DNA of 64,000 nucleotides from Cenococcum geophilum 1.58 (GCA_001692895.1 KV748200.1:813343-877342), one strand, 5' to 3'; positions 43,488 to 56,744 are shown, numbered from the stretch's first letter. A program made the numbers and translations. The notes: generated by a model not told the origin, from the sequence alone.

Positions 43488-44328
43488 GACCCTAGTTAGG
43501 GGCTCGCTTAAAGACTTGGCGCCTGTATATAGACGTGTTTTTTCCTTAACCTTCTCTGCTCCTTAGCTTAGTATCTTTATAATATAGCATTCTATAAGCT
43601 TTGGTTTAGAGGCATTTATATAAGCCGTAATATTATACTAAGCTTACCCACCTGGGGGGGACTTCATTTGTTTTAAAGCTCCCTCTTTACCTTGCCTAGG
43701 AAGGCCTGGATAATCTCCTACCCCCGTTCTGTGTATTCTAAGGGGACACGCGTCGAATACCCCTAGCTGCGCGTCGTCGACGTGTTGAGTCGCTATTATT
43801 GATACTGGGAGCCGGTATTTAAGCAGCTAGAAGGTCTTCTGTAGATAAGGACGACTGCCTAGGAAGGCAAGAATATCTCACCCCCCCCTTTAACCTTTTC
43901 GACTAATACGGAGTTATACGAGCTATAGAGACGACCTTGGTTAAGACTTAGCCTAGTACTGCGAAGAACGACATAGTAATCCTGTCACTAAGCCCAGCAC
44001 TAATCCCGTAGTGTCGGCTAAGATAAGCTAAGACATAACCTAAGCCGTGCCATTGGGCGGTAGGTATATGTTGTCCGCGAAGTCCTCTGGTATATATTAG
44101 GTTCGGGCCAACGGCTAAGATAAGCTAACTTATAACCCGCGCCGTATTATTGGGCGGTAGGTGCATATTATCCGCGGAGTCCTCTAGAACGAATCCTACC
44201 CGTTGTCTGGCTACTACGCTGCGATAACTACCCCAATTAATACTAAGCTGTACAAGGAGAGACGAAATTAATTAGGAAGGACCTAACGCTTATACCGTAC
44301 TGCTACCCTAACCCTAAACCGACCGTAT

Positions 44329-46187
44329 AATCGCGCCGATATGCCTGTGATTGAACCAGATAACCGTCGCGCCTATACGCCTGCAATACTACGAACTTAA
44401 TTACCGTCGTGCTAATATACCTGCGACACTATAAACTAGACACGGCTGTGCCGATACGCCTACAGTCCTACTAACTGAATGATCGCGCCGATACGCCTGT
44501 AATACGCCTGCGATTTGAATGCGGCCTGAACGGGATTTAAAAGCAAACCCGATAACCTGTCGCGCCGATATACCTGCGACACGACTCTCTAACTTGTCTA
44601 TAAACGCCCTATAGACACCCGTTAAGTTCTTATTAACAACCACCGTATCTAATCGACCCGAATATCACTGTTAACCTAGATAGTCCCTTAATCCTACGGC
44701 CGAATATATCTATATCCTATATATAGGGGTACTAGGAGCCTAGGGGAGAATTTAAGTAATTTATGGCACTCTTAATTAGGAGAACAGATTAGGAGATTTA
44801 TTCCGATTTATGGCACTCTCTAATAGCTCTATAGATGAGCCTGTTTATTAATATGACCTCTTATAAACTATCGACGCGTTTCTCTTAATAGCTATTTGTA
44901 CGACCTTCTATGAACAAGACAGCCTACTATTATAAAAGTATGTCTTGCCAGTCGTCAACAAGAATCGAAATATCGACACGTACCTTCTTGATACCTCTTT
45001 TGATACCTAAATCTAACAACAATAGCGCCGATACGCCTGCTATTGCGACTTTGATAACGACCGTACGAGTTCATCGACGATTAACGGCCTCCCTTATTGA
45101 TTCGATCGTCTTCTTCGCCCGCAGTAATCCTTTTTGACTAACACTAAGCTACGTATACTAAGGAACGACTACGGCTGATACTGAGTTATACAAGCTTTAC
45201 CTTAGGTATTTGTACACTTCGACAACGAGGTTAATACTAAACTGTGTAAGCTTTGACAACGAAATCGATTTGGACGAACTGGATAATAATCGTGCCGTTA
45301 CGCCTGCGACCTAAATGCGATTTGAATGCGACCCGAACGCGATTCGCATGCAAACCCGACCGAATGATAGCGCCGATATGCCTGCTATTACTTGACGCTT
45401 GCACCGTACTGCTACCCTGAATAGACAACGATCGTGCTGATATACCTACGATCTTGATTACCGTCGCGCCTATACGCCTGCGACCTATAAGACAAGCTCT
45501 CGCGCCGATATGCCTACAAGTGAACCCGATAGCCCCTCGCGCCGATATACCTGCGAGCCTAAACCTGTCGCTGGCACTGTACTGCTATTACAATAGACCC
45601 TTACTGCTCTATCTGTAGCTAAATAAACAGACCCTTACTGCTTTACCTGTAGCTAAACGAACAGACCCTTGCTGCTCTGCCTGCAGCTAATCCCGATTCG
45701 GCCATCGCTGCTCTGCCTGCAGCTAACCGACTTCTACTACCCTGCTTGCAGTAACAACCGTATACAAGGAGGACCTTTGCCCCTTATATGACCCTGCCGC
45801 TTGCACCGTACTGCTACCCCCAAATAGATAACGGCTGTGCCGATACGCCTACAGTCTAATTAACCAAATAATCGTGCTAATACGCCTGCGATTAATTGAC
45901 CAACGATAGCGCCGATACGCCTACTATCTACTATCTAACGCTAGTACCGTACTGCCACTGGACCTCTGCTGCCTTGCCTGTAGCTAAACTAATACCTTAC
46001 TGCCTCGCCTGTAGCACTATAATCGACATCTGCTGCTCTGCCTGCAGCACCACAAACGACTTTTACTGCTTCGCCTGTAGTATTAACTGTATATAAGGGA
46101 GAGCTTTGCTCCCTGGAATACGACCCCGTCGCTAGCACCGTACTGCTACTAAACAGATAAGAGCTCGTGCCGACACGTATGCGAGCT
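44329..46187 (+). repeat. Dispersed hairpin family with constant loop GCCGATACGCCT (X)
   Basis: About 17 units share a near-constant 12-nt core, GCCGATACGCCT (variants GCCGATATGCCT, GCTAATACGCCT, GCTGATATACCT). It is flanked by 5-7-nt sequences that differ between units but are complementary within each. Clear examples: 44558-44581 (TGTCGC/GCGACA), 44444-44467 (GGCTGT/ACAGTC), 45020-45045 (CAATAGC/GCTATTG), 45430-45453 (GATCGT/ACGATC), 45463-45484 (GTCGC/GCGAC), 45536-45557 (CTCGC/GCGAG), 45833-45856, 45869-45894 (TAATCGT/GCGATTA) and 46162-46187 (AGCTCGT/GCGAGCT). Interspersed shorter hairpins have the form GCTGC-TCTGCCT-GCAGC. Units in Z (37,379) and, in reverse complement, in V (59,200-59,620) belong to the same family. 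Function unknown. Confidence 0.75.
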
Positions 46188-46658
46188 ATAACTCCCTAAC
46201 CCTCCCACCCTTATTAAAACTTTTTCACCTACCTTTTTATAAGAGGGGGATTAGGGGGGCTTTTTTTTTATAGCTCGGGGCGCGCTATAATAAAAGGGGG
46301 GATAGTAGAGCTAGGAGGTACCGAAGTTCTAGAGAAAGAACAACGACTAACGGAGGGCTCCTAGCGATATACCTCTCGCAGTAGCAGGAGCTGCAGGACG
46401 GCTACCTGCCCTACGTTAACTGGGTATAGCGATATACCCCTCATAGGAGCTGTATAACGGCTGCCTGCCCTACATTAACTAGGTATAGTAATATACCCCC
46501 GCAGCAGCAGGAGCTGTAGGACTGCTGTAAGTCCTAGGTTAACTAGCATCGCGATTAAGCGCCTAGATGCCAAATTTCTTTTTTTTTCTTCTCTCTTTCT
46601 TTTCTAATAAGGGGCTTATACAAAGCCTGAGGGTAGGCTTTCTTAAAGGAGGGGGTGA

Positions 46659-46821
46659 TGTTACGGCACCGTTACAGACCCTAGTTAGGGGCTCGCTTGG
46701 AGACTTAGCGCCTGTATATAGACGTGTCCTTTCCTCAACCTTCTCTGCTTCTTAGCTTAGTATCTTTATAATATAGCATTCTATAAGCTTTGGTTCAGAG
46801 GCATTTGTATAAGCCGTAACA
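46659..46821 (+). repeat. 3' LTR of X
   Basis: 163 bp, TGTTACGG … CCGTAACA, followed by the TSD GTAGT. Confidence 0.9.
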
Positions 46822-46945
46822 GTAGTCTTTAGACACGCGGTTTTAGGCGAAAAGGTATATAATTTATATTAAATCGGTACTTCTGGACGGTTATATAATA
46901 TTACTCTAAATTTATAATACCTAAACGGGCTCTATTTCTATATAA

Positions 46946-47172
46946 TAGGCGTCTTAGTTACTATAGTATAGTTCTATATTAAGGCGTCTTGGTTAATACG
47001 GTATAGTTATATATTAAGGCGTTTTGGTTACTATAGTATAGTTCTATATTAAGGCGTCTTAGTTACTATAGTATAGTTATATATTAAGGCATCTTAGTTA
47101 CTACAGTACAGTCCTATATTAAAACGTCTTAGTCACTATTATAGTCCTATATTAAGGCGTCTTAGTTACTAT
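46946..47172. repeat. 35-bp tandem repeat
   Basis: About six to seven units of AGGCGTCTTAGTTACTATAG followed by TATAGTTCTATATTA, with C/T and G/A differences. Confidence 0.8.
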
Positions 47173-47569
47173 AGTAAAATAGGTATTATCTACTACTTAA
47201 AAGGGAGTCTCCCCCGCCCTAAATATTTTTATAAAGCTAATCTAAAGAACGCTAGCCTTGTAGCTGTTCTAGCTAGTTAATAGCCTATCTTTTATCTCTT
47301 ACTATACCGCCTTTTACACGCCGTCTTATATCCTTAATAATTTTATATCGACGGCTATAAAATATAGGCTCGCTATTAACCCGCTAGCGTACCCCTTAGT
47401 AGTAATTAAGAGCTTTAATTAACGGCCTACCCGCTAGCCCTAAAGTCCACTTAGTCTAGAGCTAGAAGACTAAATTACCACCTTAAAGTATTTTATATTC
47501 CCTTAACGGCGCCTATAGGTTAAGGATAAATAGAAAAGATAGTTAAGTATTAGCTTATACCTGCGCTAG

Positions 47570-47730
47570 TAGGGGCAATATAAATATAGTAGACGGCTAA
47601 GTAGGTGGTATAAATATTATAAACAGCTAAGCGGATAGTGTAGATATTATAAACAGCTAAGCGGATAGTGCAGATATTATAGACGGCGGCTAAGTGGGTA
47701 GTATAAATATTATAAATAGTTAAGTAAGTA
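47570..47730. repeat. ~31-bp tandem repeat
   Basis: Five degenerate units built on ATTATAAACAGCTAAGCGGA followed by TAGTGTAGAT. The remainder of 46,822-47,949 is AT-rich with no recognisable coding frame. Confidence 0.7.
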
Positions 47731-48262
47731 GCGCGGATATAGTAAATGTTATAATAGACAGCGTAGGCTCGCCTAAAGGTAGATATATAGACTCTATAGG
47801 CCCTATCTAGATACCTATCTTCCCTTACTAGATCTATATAGGTATAAATAATGCTAATAAACTTTTTATTTCGCTAAGGCGTTCTAAGATTATCTATACG
47901 CGTAATTAAACCCCCTTTATCTTAGAGATCGCGGCCTTATATCTTAGCTTATATCGGCAAAATATGGTACCCTACTAATGGCCTTAATGGTTAGTAGTTA
48001 ACGCAATTAGCACGTAGTTAAGGGCATTTGGCAACTTAACTAACTAGCCTATATTATATATTTTTTAATACGCAGCCTACGCGTAGCCTATACGCAACCT
48101 GCGCGTAACCTGCCAGTAATCTACACATTTGGTAACTATAATTATATTTACCTCTTTTATACTAATAGTATATTTTAAATAAATAAAAGCTGCTTTAAAG
48201 CTATTTATAAGGCTAGCAAAATAAATATTATTATTTTAGATAATTTAATATAATATAGTAAT

Positions 48263-48530
48263 TGTATAATTACAGCACCTGTTGTACCAAACGCGTGCTT
48301 ACGCGTTCGGTACACCAGGTACGCGTTTACGCGTTCAGTGCACCAACCACTCGCTTACGCGCCTGGTGCACTTATAAAGCACTGACTAATTAGGGGGGAG
48401 GTGCATCAGTATATAGACCACGTAGTCTGCTTTATATAATTGACAGTTACCATCTAAACAAGCATACAATACTACATGTATTTCGTGCCCGTGGATACGA
48501 CTTATTCGTGCTATTAAGTTAGTACGAACA
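48263..48530 (+). repeat. 5' LTR of U
   Basis: 268 bp, TG…CA. It is less mutated than the 3' copy, which shows about 20 C-to-T or G-to-A type differences by eye. Confidence 0.88.
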
Positions 48531-51500
48531 CTGATTAGTGAGCGCGCACAGATCAGCAATTACTCGATACCTCCCCCCGAGCGATATACACGACAGCGAC
48601 CACCCGTTTAGACTCCTAGTACGACCTACTAGAAGGTTGGAAGTCGGGGATTACGGACTTATCTCCAACTCTGTATACTTATTTAAGTCTTAGTACGGTT
48701 TACTAGAAGTTATAGACGCGAATATAGACCTATACGGAACCCCTATCTTTAACCCCCTTAAACCTTAAACCTCTTCGGACCTTTTACGGAAACCCCCTAC
48801 CCTCCTATAAACTATTACGGACCCGTTAATTAATTTTACGGACCGTTATAAGACCTCCCCCACCCGTTATAAGCTGCTACTACCTGCTATGTACTACACT
48901 ACACTATAGTATAGTAGATATTAGCAAGCAAGTTAGCGAAGGTCAAAAAAAGTGGAGATAAGGCGTCGACGTTACGTCTATAAACGACGTTAACGACTAT
49001 ATTAGCTTTAAAATCCTTAAATATAAACACTTTAAGCTTATAAATAATGACCTATGGGAGTAATATAAGGAAGACTTTGCGGACTTTACGGAAGCTATTT
49101 TTAAGGCTTGCAACCCTACTGCTATCTATAACCTACGAACCCTTTTACGTTACTAAGGCGTATAGGTTAAAAGGGATAAACAAGTCACTGTTGTACGGTC
49201 TCTATATAATATACTATATAAGGAGGACTAAACGGAATGGACTAAAGAGCAGATCTTAGATTATATTAAAACTAGCAACCTCTTTGCCTTCTTTAAACTT
49301 AATAGAATCTCTAGCCTTATAGCTGACCTATTTAACTAAATTTGTTCCACAAACCTAAGTGGTATTAGAATTAATCTTACTGGCTAAAGTATACCTAATA
49401 CTTAAGTTACGGACTATAATACCCCCGTAACCTAAATTACGGACTATAATACCCCTGTAAACTAAAATACGGACTAAATTACCCCTATTGTTTAAGTTAT
49501 AGATCCGTAAGCTATATATCCGTAAGTTATAGATCCGTAACCCACCTAAGTAAAGACCTATGGTAAGGAGCTAGCTAACCTAGCTAAGCTCTATACTGAC
49601 GAATCTAAGTATAGCGGTGAAAACGATAACTTTGACTTTAAACTCACTATCTTTACGGACCTCTGTTGGAAGGCTGATATTCCTAAATAGGAATTTAGCC
49701 AAGCCTACTCTACTATGCTGCGCGGCCTAGTACTTGACCACTACTATACTAACCTTAAGAGTAACCCCCTTGGTGTTCCCTTTAATAAGCTATATAAAGC
49801 TACGCGTAACTACTTTAAAGGACCGGAATATAAGCGTAATATTCTTACCTAATGGAATGCGACTAAGCTACGGACCGTAATCGACAAGAATACTGGGAAA
49901 TTGACTATAGAGTGCCTGTAAATTCTTATTAAAGACCTTCGGCACCTATAGTACGGCCTTAACACTAAGCTTTAAATAAATAACTTCCTGTATAATAAAC
50001 TTATTACAGCCTACTAGGAAGTAGAGCCCTGCAAATACGCCTACTATAAGCCTATAGATACCTTAGCTGGCCTTATTAATAACCTACGCTCCTCTATTAT
50101 AATATATAAAGTCTTAAACCTACCAGGCAGCACTTAAGCCTTTATTGCGGATATTTAATATCGTAAACAGACTTAGACGTCTACTTTACAGACCGCCGCT
50201 ACCGCTAGCAGCACCCGTACCGACCAAGTCCTACCTATAACCCCTATAGCAACCCCTATATAAAAATATACCCCCGCAGATAAACTAGCTAGAAGTGCTT
50301 TGTATATAGTAAGGAAGGATATTAGTTTATAAGGTATACCCAGGAAGAACATAATAAGTCTAGGAAGAGATTTAATAGCTATATTAACTAGTTTATTTTA
50401 GAATACAAAGGAAAGGAAGTAGAAGAGCCCCCTGATGAGTTAATAGAAGCCCTTATAATTAACTTTAACTTAGACGCTTAGGAATAAGAGACCTTAGAGA
50501 TATTCCTAACTACTTTTAGACCTTTTACGGATAGCTAAGCCTTTAATATTACGACCGTATTAGCCGACCGTTCCTTTATATACTTAGTTGCGCCCGAAAA
50601 TTATTTTATAAGTACCCCCATTATAGATGTTATAGATTATAAGCAGGACCTATTTGCATATATTACCACAGAACGCTATACCCCTAAGGAATTCTACGGT
50701 GTTATAATTGATACAGGTGCCTTTAAGAAGTCTACTATAGGCTANGGATAATACCTCGNATATAGGACCACNACAAATAATAATACGGATATTAATATTA
50801 CGTAAACTAGGGCTATAAACGTCTAATTTGGCATCGGCTTAACCGCATTAATTAGATTAGTTAAAGTTAAGACTCTAATTAGCCTAGTTAACTTCCACGT
50901 GGTAAAAGTAGATACCCCCTTCCTACTCTGTCTTGCAGATATAGATAGGTTATAGGTATACTACAATAATGTTATGGACACCCTAATTAGCCCTGTAACT
51001 ACCCTAGGAAGCAAGTATATTACCCTACCAATTATATAACAATTTGGACACCCGTTTCTTATATAGGGAGAGACTTTACGGACCTATATTTAGGAATCTT
51101 TTAACTATAACCCGTGCTACCTTACTAGTACTAAGATCTACCGCCTATACCGCCATTTCGGCCACCTATTAGCCGAAAAGCTGTATAGAGTCCTTAAACG
51201 CTCTGGATATGATGACGTTAATAGGAAGGTAATTAACCACCTAACTAAATATTGCTCCTTCTGCTAGAAATACGGACGTTCCTTAGGCCAATTTAAGTTC
51301 ACCCTTTATAAGGACCTTAACTTTAACCACTTAGTATATGTGGACATTATATATATTAACGGCAGTTTAGTATTATATATAATTAACAAGGCAACCTACT
51401 ATTAAGCCGCCCGTTGGTTGTAAAATATATTTATAAAATATATTTGGGATATTTTACGGACCTGCTGGATTAATATATACGTTGGACCTCCGTAGTATAT

Positions 51501-54018
51501 TACCCACGACGCCGGTAGGAACTTTATTAGTAAGGAATTCCAGCAGTATATTACGGCCATGGCTATATTAATAAAAGCCGTTCTAGTTAAGGCGTACTAG
51601 TCCGTTAGGCTTATTAAGTGAGCTTACTTAGCCTTATAGAGAGCTTACTAGATTATTACGGACGAGTGTAAGGATATCTAAAAGGAACTGGCTTTATAGA
51701 TGGCTGTAAAAGCTATTAATAACACCGCTGGCCCTAACGGACTAGTACCCACCCTCTTGGTTTATAGAGTTTACCTAAGGATAAGCAACCTAGGCCCTCC
51801 TACCCTGTCTATTATGGAACGAGTAGCTATAATATAGAAGGTAATAACTAAAATAGTTAAGCTACGGGCTAAGTAAGCTATTAATAACGCCCTGTACTAC
51901 CGTAACGGACCTAATATAACCCTAGTACACGACCTCCCGCTTAACTCTAAAGTCCTTATATAGCGTAAAAGCGGTAGTTAGAATAGACCTTATTGCCTAC
52001 TAGCCGTAGAAAACGAGATGTGCTGTATATAGCTTCCTAGTAGGCTAACTAGCTTTAGAAGTACGTCCGTAAAACCCTACTTTTGATCTGAAAATACCTA
52101 TGACGTTGAACTAGACAAACTGGAAGTACCTATTAAACTAGACGAACCGGAAGCACTCGCCGAATTAAATGAACTGGAAGTACCCTTGCCTACTCTAAAA
52201 GTCCCCTAGAAACCCACTGAACCTACTAAACCTACTATAAAGCGTGGTTGAGGACGCCCCTAAAAGCACCCTGTAACTAAGAACACCGTAATAGAAAATT
52301 ATCTAACCTCTGCAGGAATATCCGTAAGGCAATCTCCGCCTACGGATTTACGACGTAAAGAGATTAACGGACTACTTAAAAAGGGTGTCTTTGCGGTTGT
52401 AATAGAGAAAGACGTCCCGTAAGGTGTCTATATATTTAACTTACGCTTTATTAACGAGATTAAGCACCCTAGTACTAATAAAGCCTTTAAGAAATTAAGG
52501 CTTGTTATATAAGCTTATAATGATAAGGGAAAGGACTTAGTCCTTACGCAATTACCTATAATTTAATGAGTTAGCTAATGAATTATACTTATACTTGTGC
52601 TGGGACTATAGTAAAACAAATCTGTAGCCCTATACTTATGGGATATTTCGTAAGCCTATATATAGTCTAACACCTACCTAAGTAGGGATATCTTTATATG
52701 ACTACCCTATAAGCTTAACCTATAACTAGGAATAATTTTATGGGTTATAAAACCTTTTTACGGAGTACTAAAAGCCGGAAACTATTGGTTTAAGATATAC
52801 TACTAGCACTACGTTAGTAAGCTTAAAATGGAATAGTTGACCTATAACCCCTGCCTCCTATATAGCCTATTAAACGGCCTTAGTATTGTTAGACTTCAAA
52901 CAGATAATACCCTCTTCTTAGTAGACTGGACATTTGCGGACGCTAAAGAGACTAAACTATAAGAAGCTAAGTTCTAGTAAAGCCGTAAAAGTAGTTAACT
53001 AAGTAGACTCTAATTAAGTTTAACAGAGGCTTAATTATATAAAAGGGCAACTTAATCTAGCTGACTTAGAAACGCCAAGCTTAAAACCTAAAGCTTATTA
53101 TAGTAAAGCCTATAGACCTTACTAGTTCCCGTAAAGAGACTTGTAAGACTATAAATATAAAGGACTAATACGCTGCATAGCGTGTAAGAGGCGCCTATAT
53201 TGCCAAAGTCTGCCAACCCAAATCTACCTATGACTTATCCTTTACGGCCTAGGTAGTAGATCCGTAAGAAGAAAATATTAAGCAGCTTAATAAGCGTATT
53301 TAGTGGCAAATTAACAATACAGTAAGGGGATTTACTTTTGTACCACTAGACCTAAGTTCCCTTAGCTTACTAGCATTTATAGATGCCTCCTTTACTAATA
53401 ATAAAGACCTATTATTACAAATCGGCTTTGTAATTGTACTTACGGACTATAATTAGGACGTAAATATACTATATTAGTCTTTAATTAAGTGCAAATAAGT
53501 AACCTGTAGTGTACTAGCTTTTAAACTATATGTACTAGCTTATAGATTTAATATAGCAGCCGTAATCAAATTAACGGTCTAGAAGATTTTATAACTGGAG
53601 TAGTTACCCCTAGTTTTATGCACTGATTTAAAGTCCCTTTACAACTGCCTAGTTAAACTAGGTATAATATAAGAGAAGAGGCTTATAGTTGACCTAATGT
53701 GCTTATATTAGGCCTATAAACGACATAAGATTATAGAGGTTAAATGGATTAGTAGCGGAGATAACCTAGCGGACGCTATAACTAAGGTAAAGCCGTATTA
53801 AGCCCTTAAAACCCTAATTAATATAAATAAGCTTAACCTAAAAGTTATAAAATGGGTAGAATGGGATTAATAGAGTACCTACGGTATATCTACGGCCCGT
53901 TAGAAGGCCGTACGGCTCGTTATACGGTATAGGTGGAAAACGGTGAAAAGCTATAGTGGAACTTGGTGGACTTATGTGACCTGCCGAATTTTGTAGGGTG
54001 GTTGAATTGACTAATTAC

Positions 54019-54045
54019 GATTTTCTATCCCCGGGATGGAAAATC
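54019..54045. repeat. 27-nt near-perfect palindrome in the U 3' region
   Basis: GATTTTCTATCC, CCG, GGATGGAAAATC: the arms pair with a single mismatch. The same palindrome with related flanks occurs in reverse orientation in V at 59,147-59,171. Confidence 0.75.
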
Positions 54046-54304
54046 GCCATTGGTTCGCTTAGTACTAGCGCCTTAATGGCCCTTAAAATCTGACTTATAG
54101 CTCGTCTACTGCCCGTTAAAAGGCCGTATGGTTTATTTTATGGGCCGTAAGTAGAACTTACGGCTAGCTTGGAGCACCGTTTGGAAGGCAGCCTAGACGG
54201 CATTTTAGGGAGATTTCCTATGTATTTTCCTTTGTATTTTATGGTTTTATTAAAGTAATTACGGAGGCTATATATAGGTGGTTTCATTTTTTAAGTACTG
54301 CTAG

Positions 54305-54572
54305 TGTATAATTACAGCACCTGTTATACTAAACGCGTGCTTACGCGTTTGGTATACTAGGTACGTATTTACGCGTTTAGTGCACTAACTACTCGCTTAC
54401 GCGCCTGGTGCACTTATAAAGCATTAACTAATTAGGGGGGAGGTGTATTAGTATATAGACCACGTAGTCTGCTTTATATAATTAACAGTTACTATTTAAA
54501 CAAGTATACAATACTACATGTATTTCGTGCCCGTGGATACGACTTATTCGTGCTATTAAGTTAGTACGAATA
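54305..54572 (+). repeat. 3' LTR of U
   Basis: 268 bp, same boundaries as the 5' copy, followed by the TSD GTAAT (54,573-54,577). Confidence 0.88.
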
Positions 54573-55744
54573 GTAATAGTTCTCTTTTACCTATCTACCT
54601 ATTAACTTACCTACCTACCTATCTATATCTACTTACCTATTTATATCTACTTACCTATTTATATCTATCTACCTATTTATATCTACCTACCTATTTATAT
54701 CTACCTACCTATTTATATCTACCTACCTATTTATATCTACCTACCTATTTATATCTACTTACCTATCTATATTTACTTACCTATCTATATATACTTACCT
54801 ATTTATATTTACCTATTTATACCTATCTATCTATACTACCTTAATTTAATTAATTAATTAAATCGTTTAGTGTTTACTAGCTAGTCGTTATTGTTTAGTT
54901 TTAGTGACGGTTATTTAGCTCTAGCGACGGTCGTCTAGTTCTAGTAATAGTTATTTAGTTTTAGCGACGGTTATCTAGTTTTAGTAATAGTTATTTAGCT
55001 CTAGCAACAATTATCTAGTTCTAGTAACGGTTGTCTAGTTTTAGCGACGGTTATTTAGTAATAGTAATAGTTGTTTAGTTCTAGTAATAGTTATCTAGTT
55101 CTAGTAACGGCCGTTTAATTCTAGCGACGGTTGTCTAGCTTTAGTAATAGTTATTTAGTAATAGTAATAGTTATCTAGTTCTAGTAACGGTTATCTAGTT
55201 CTAGTGATGGTTATCTAGTTCTAGCGACAGTTATTTAGCGATAGCGATAGTTGTCTAGCGACGGTAAGGGTTGTCTAGTTTTAGTAACGGTTATTTAGTT
55301 TTAGTAATAGCTATCTAGTTTTAGTAACGGTTCTCTACTAGCTGCCGTTCTAGTGCCTTTCTAGGTAGGGAGGATATAAGGAAAAAAGAAAGAAAGGGTA
55401 AAAAATAAGGCGGCTATATAAGTAGAGATATATATAGAGGCTATTAGGAATATAGCGGGGACTTAATATAGAGCCTTATATAATAGTTAAATATATTATA
55501 TACTAGTATACTATAGGCTAAGAATTTTTTTTACGTAATTAGTATATAACTTTACCTTAATTATATATTAAGGAATATATAGTTAGCTTTTAAGGTTATT
55601 AAGTAGGTTAACTATATATTATTTAACTTTTAAATATATTAAGTTGGTTAATTGCGTATTAAGTTAGTTAAATTATATATTAATTACGCGAAACGCACTA
55701 AATAAAGTTTACTTAAATCTTATTCTATAAATATTTTCCTAATA

Positions 55745-56424
55745 TAGCTACAGCCTTATAGGCGGGCTAGTATTTCCGCATTATTAGTTTATTTAGCGTA
55801 ACTATGTTAGCTAGCGAGCTTTCTACCTATATAGTAAACCTCTAGTACTCTTTATAGTTAAAGAGGGGGTCCTTTTATAGGGGGTAGAGCGGGAACTATT
55901 TATATAGGATTACTAAGTCCTATAATAGGATTACCCTAAACGTATAGAGGAGGCGTAAAAATTTTAAGCCTATAAGGTTAAGCTATATAACCTTATTATT
56001 AGCTCTACCTAGGTAGTAGGTCTTTATATATTTTAGCTAGATATTAATCTTAGGCCATATCTTTAAATAGAGGGCCTTCTTTAGCACCTCCTATGCGTAG
56101 GGAAGAAAGTAGCCCTTTTCTTTCTTTAAGCTGGCGATTAACTATATAAATATATAGGGTAGGTAGCTAAGGTAGGCTCCTATTATCGCGTCTATATTTT
56201 AGCATCCGGCCTATCTAATTTAGGTCTTCTTAATGTCGCTAAGCTTAGTATACTAGACGCTCTGCTTATAGGCGCTATAGGTTTTCTTCTTTAAGTAAAT
56301 TCCTACCTTCTAGAACATCCTTTTATTTTATTTAAACTATATATAATAGCTTAGCGGCTATTATAGTACTTTAATACTACTAGGGAATATATATAGGTTA
56401 TAGTAGTCCTCTAGCTACTAAAAG
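55745..56424. other. AT-rich spacer between N2 and V
   Basis: 680 bp, RIP-like composition, no frame or repeat I can name. One 60-base line here (55,981-56,040) has no CpA and no TpG but about 15 TpA. Confidence 0.45.
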
Positions 56425-56744
56425 TGTTGGTTATATAGGGTAACTCACCAATAATAACTACTTGAGTAGGTTATAGTGATGTTGGTTAATAAAGCTTATT
56501 AATAGAATGAGGAAGGACGAGGAGCTTAAGACTCCTCGCTACGCTAGTGCCGCGGCGATATGTAATGACCGCTTGCCTTATTCCTAACACTGGTAACCTT
56601 TTTTTTGTGGTTGCTATATATATATATAGATACCGTTTAACTTACGTAGTATTATAGGACCACCCTATAATACCTTGCGCACGCTACCCATTAGGCCCAG
56701 TTATAAGACCGCACTTTGCCGCAATCTGCCGCAATCTGCTATAT

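Larger units (their letters stand above)
34849..46821 (+). mobile_element. LTR element X (non-autonomous), host of nested Y and Z
   Basis: The 3' LTR is 46659-46821 (163 bp, TGTTACGGCACCG … GCCGTAACA), preceded by the purine tract AAAGGAGGGGGTGA. The 5' LTR is split by element Y into 34849-34871 and 43493-43632, which also sum to 163 bp. The TSD is GTAGT (34844-34848 and 46822-46826). Without Y the element is about 3.35 kb. Its internal part (43,633-46,658) has no pol. It contains two tandem ~98-bp blocks at 44,013-44,190 (…TTGGGCGGTAGGT…), then the hairpin family and Ala/Cys-coding short repeats, then ~65-bp repeats at 46,360-46,540. Its LTR start and its PPT resemble those of Z, so X and Z are related. 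Confidence 0.85.
48263..54572 (+). mobile_element. copia-type LTR retrotransposon U, RIP-inactivated
   Basis: The 268-bp LTRs (48263-48530 and 54305-54572) begin TGTATAATTACAGCACC and end TTAGTACGAACA (ATA in the 3' copy), with a perfect 5-bp TSD GTAAT. The LTRs contain a strong inverted motif around CGCGTGCTTACGCG. The plus strand carries, in copia order, a gag relic (about 49-50.2 kb), a protease/GAG-pre-integrase region, integrase from about 51,140 (YRLYRHFGHLLAEKL; HLTKYCSFC zinc-binding part at 51,235-51,265; VDIIYINGS; DAGRNFISKEF; NNTAGPNGLVPTLLV), reverse transcriptase from about 52,300 (GISVRQSPPTDLRRKEINGL; LRLVIQAYND with TAG at the Gln) and RNase H from about 53,370. Stops are TAG/TAA at expected Gln codons. 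Total 6.3 kb. Confidence 0.88.
47950..55744 (-). mobile_element. Insertion N2: inverted relative of N1, split by copia U
   Basis: The outer parts (47,950-48,262 and 54,573-55,744) are the reverse complement of N1 in the same order of parts: terminal ATCGGCAAAATATGGTACCC, the 11-bp array relic, an AT-rich unit, array C, array B, a spacer, then the TTGACACGCAATTGACC-type block and the other terminus. A 5-bp TAGCT is repeated at 47,945-47,949 and 55,745-55,749. Without U the element is about 1.48 kb. It lacks the large 12-bp array and the duplicated round seen in N1. It is strongly RIP-mutated. Confidence 0.65.
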
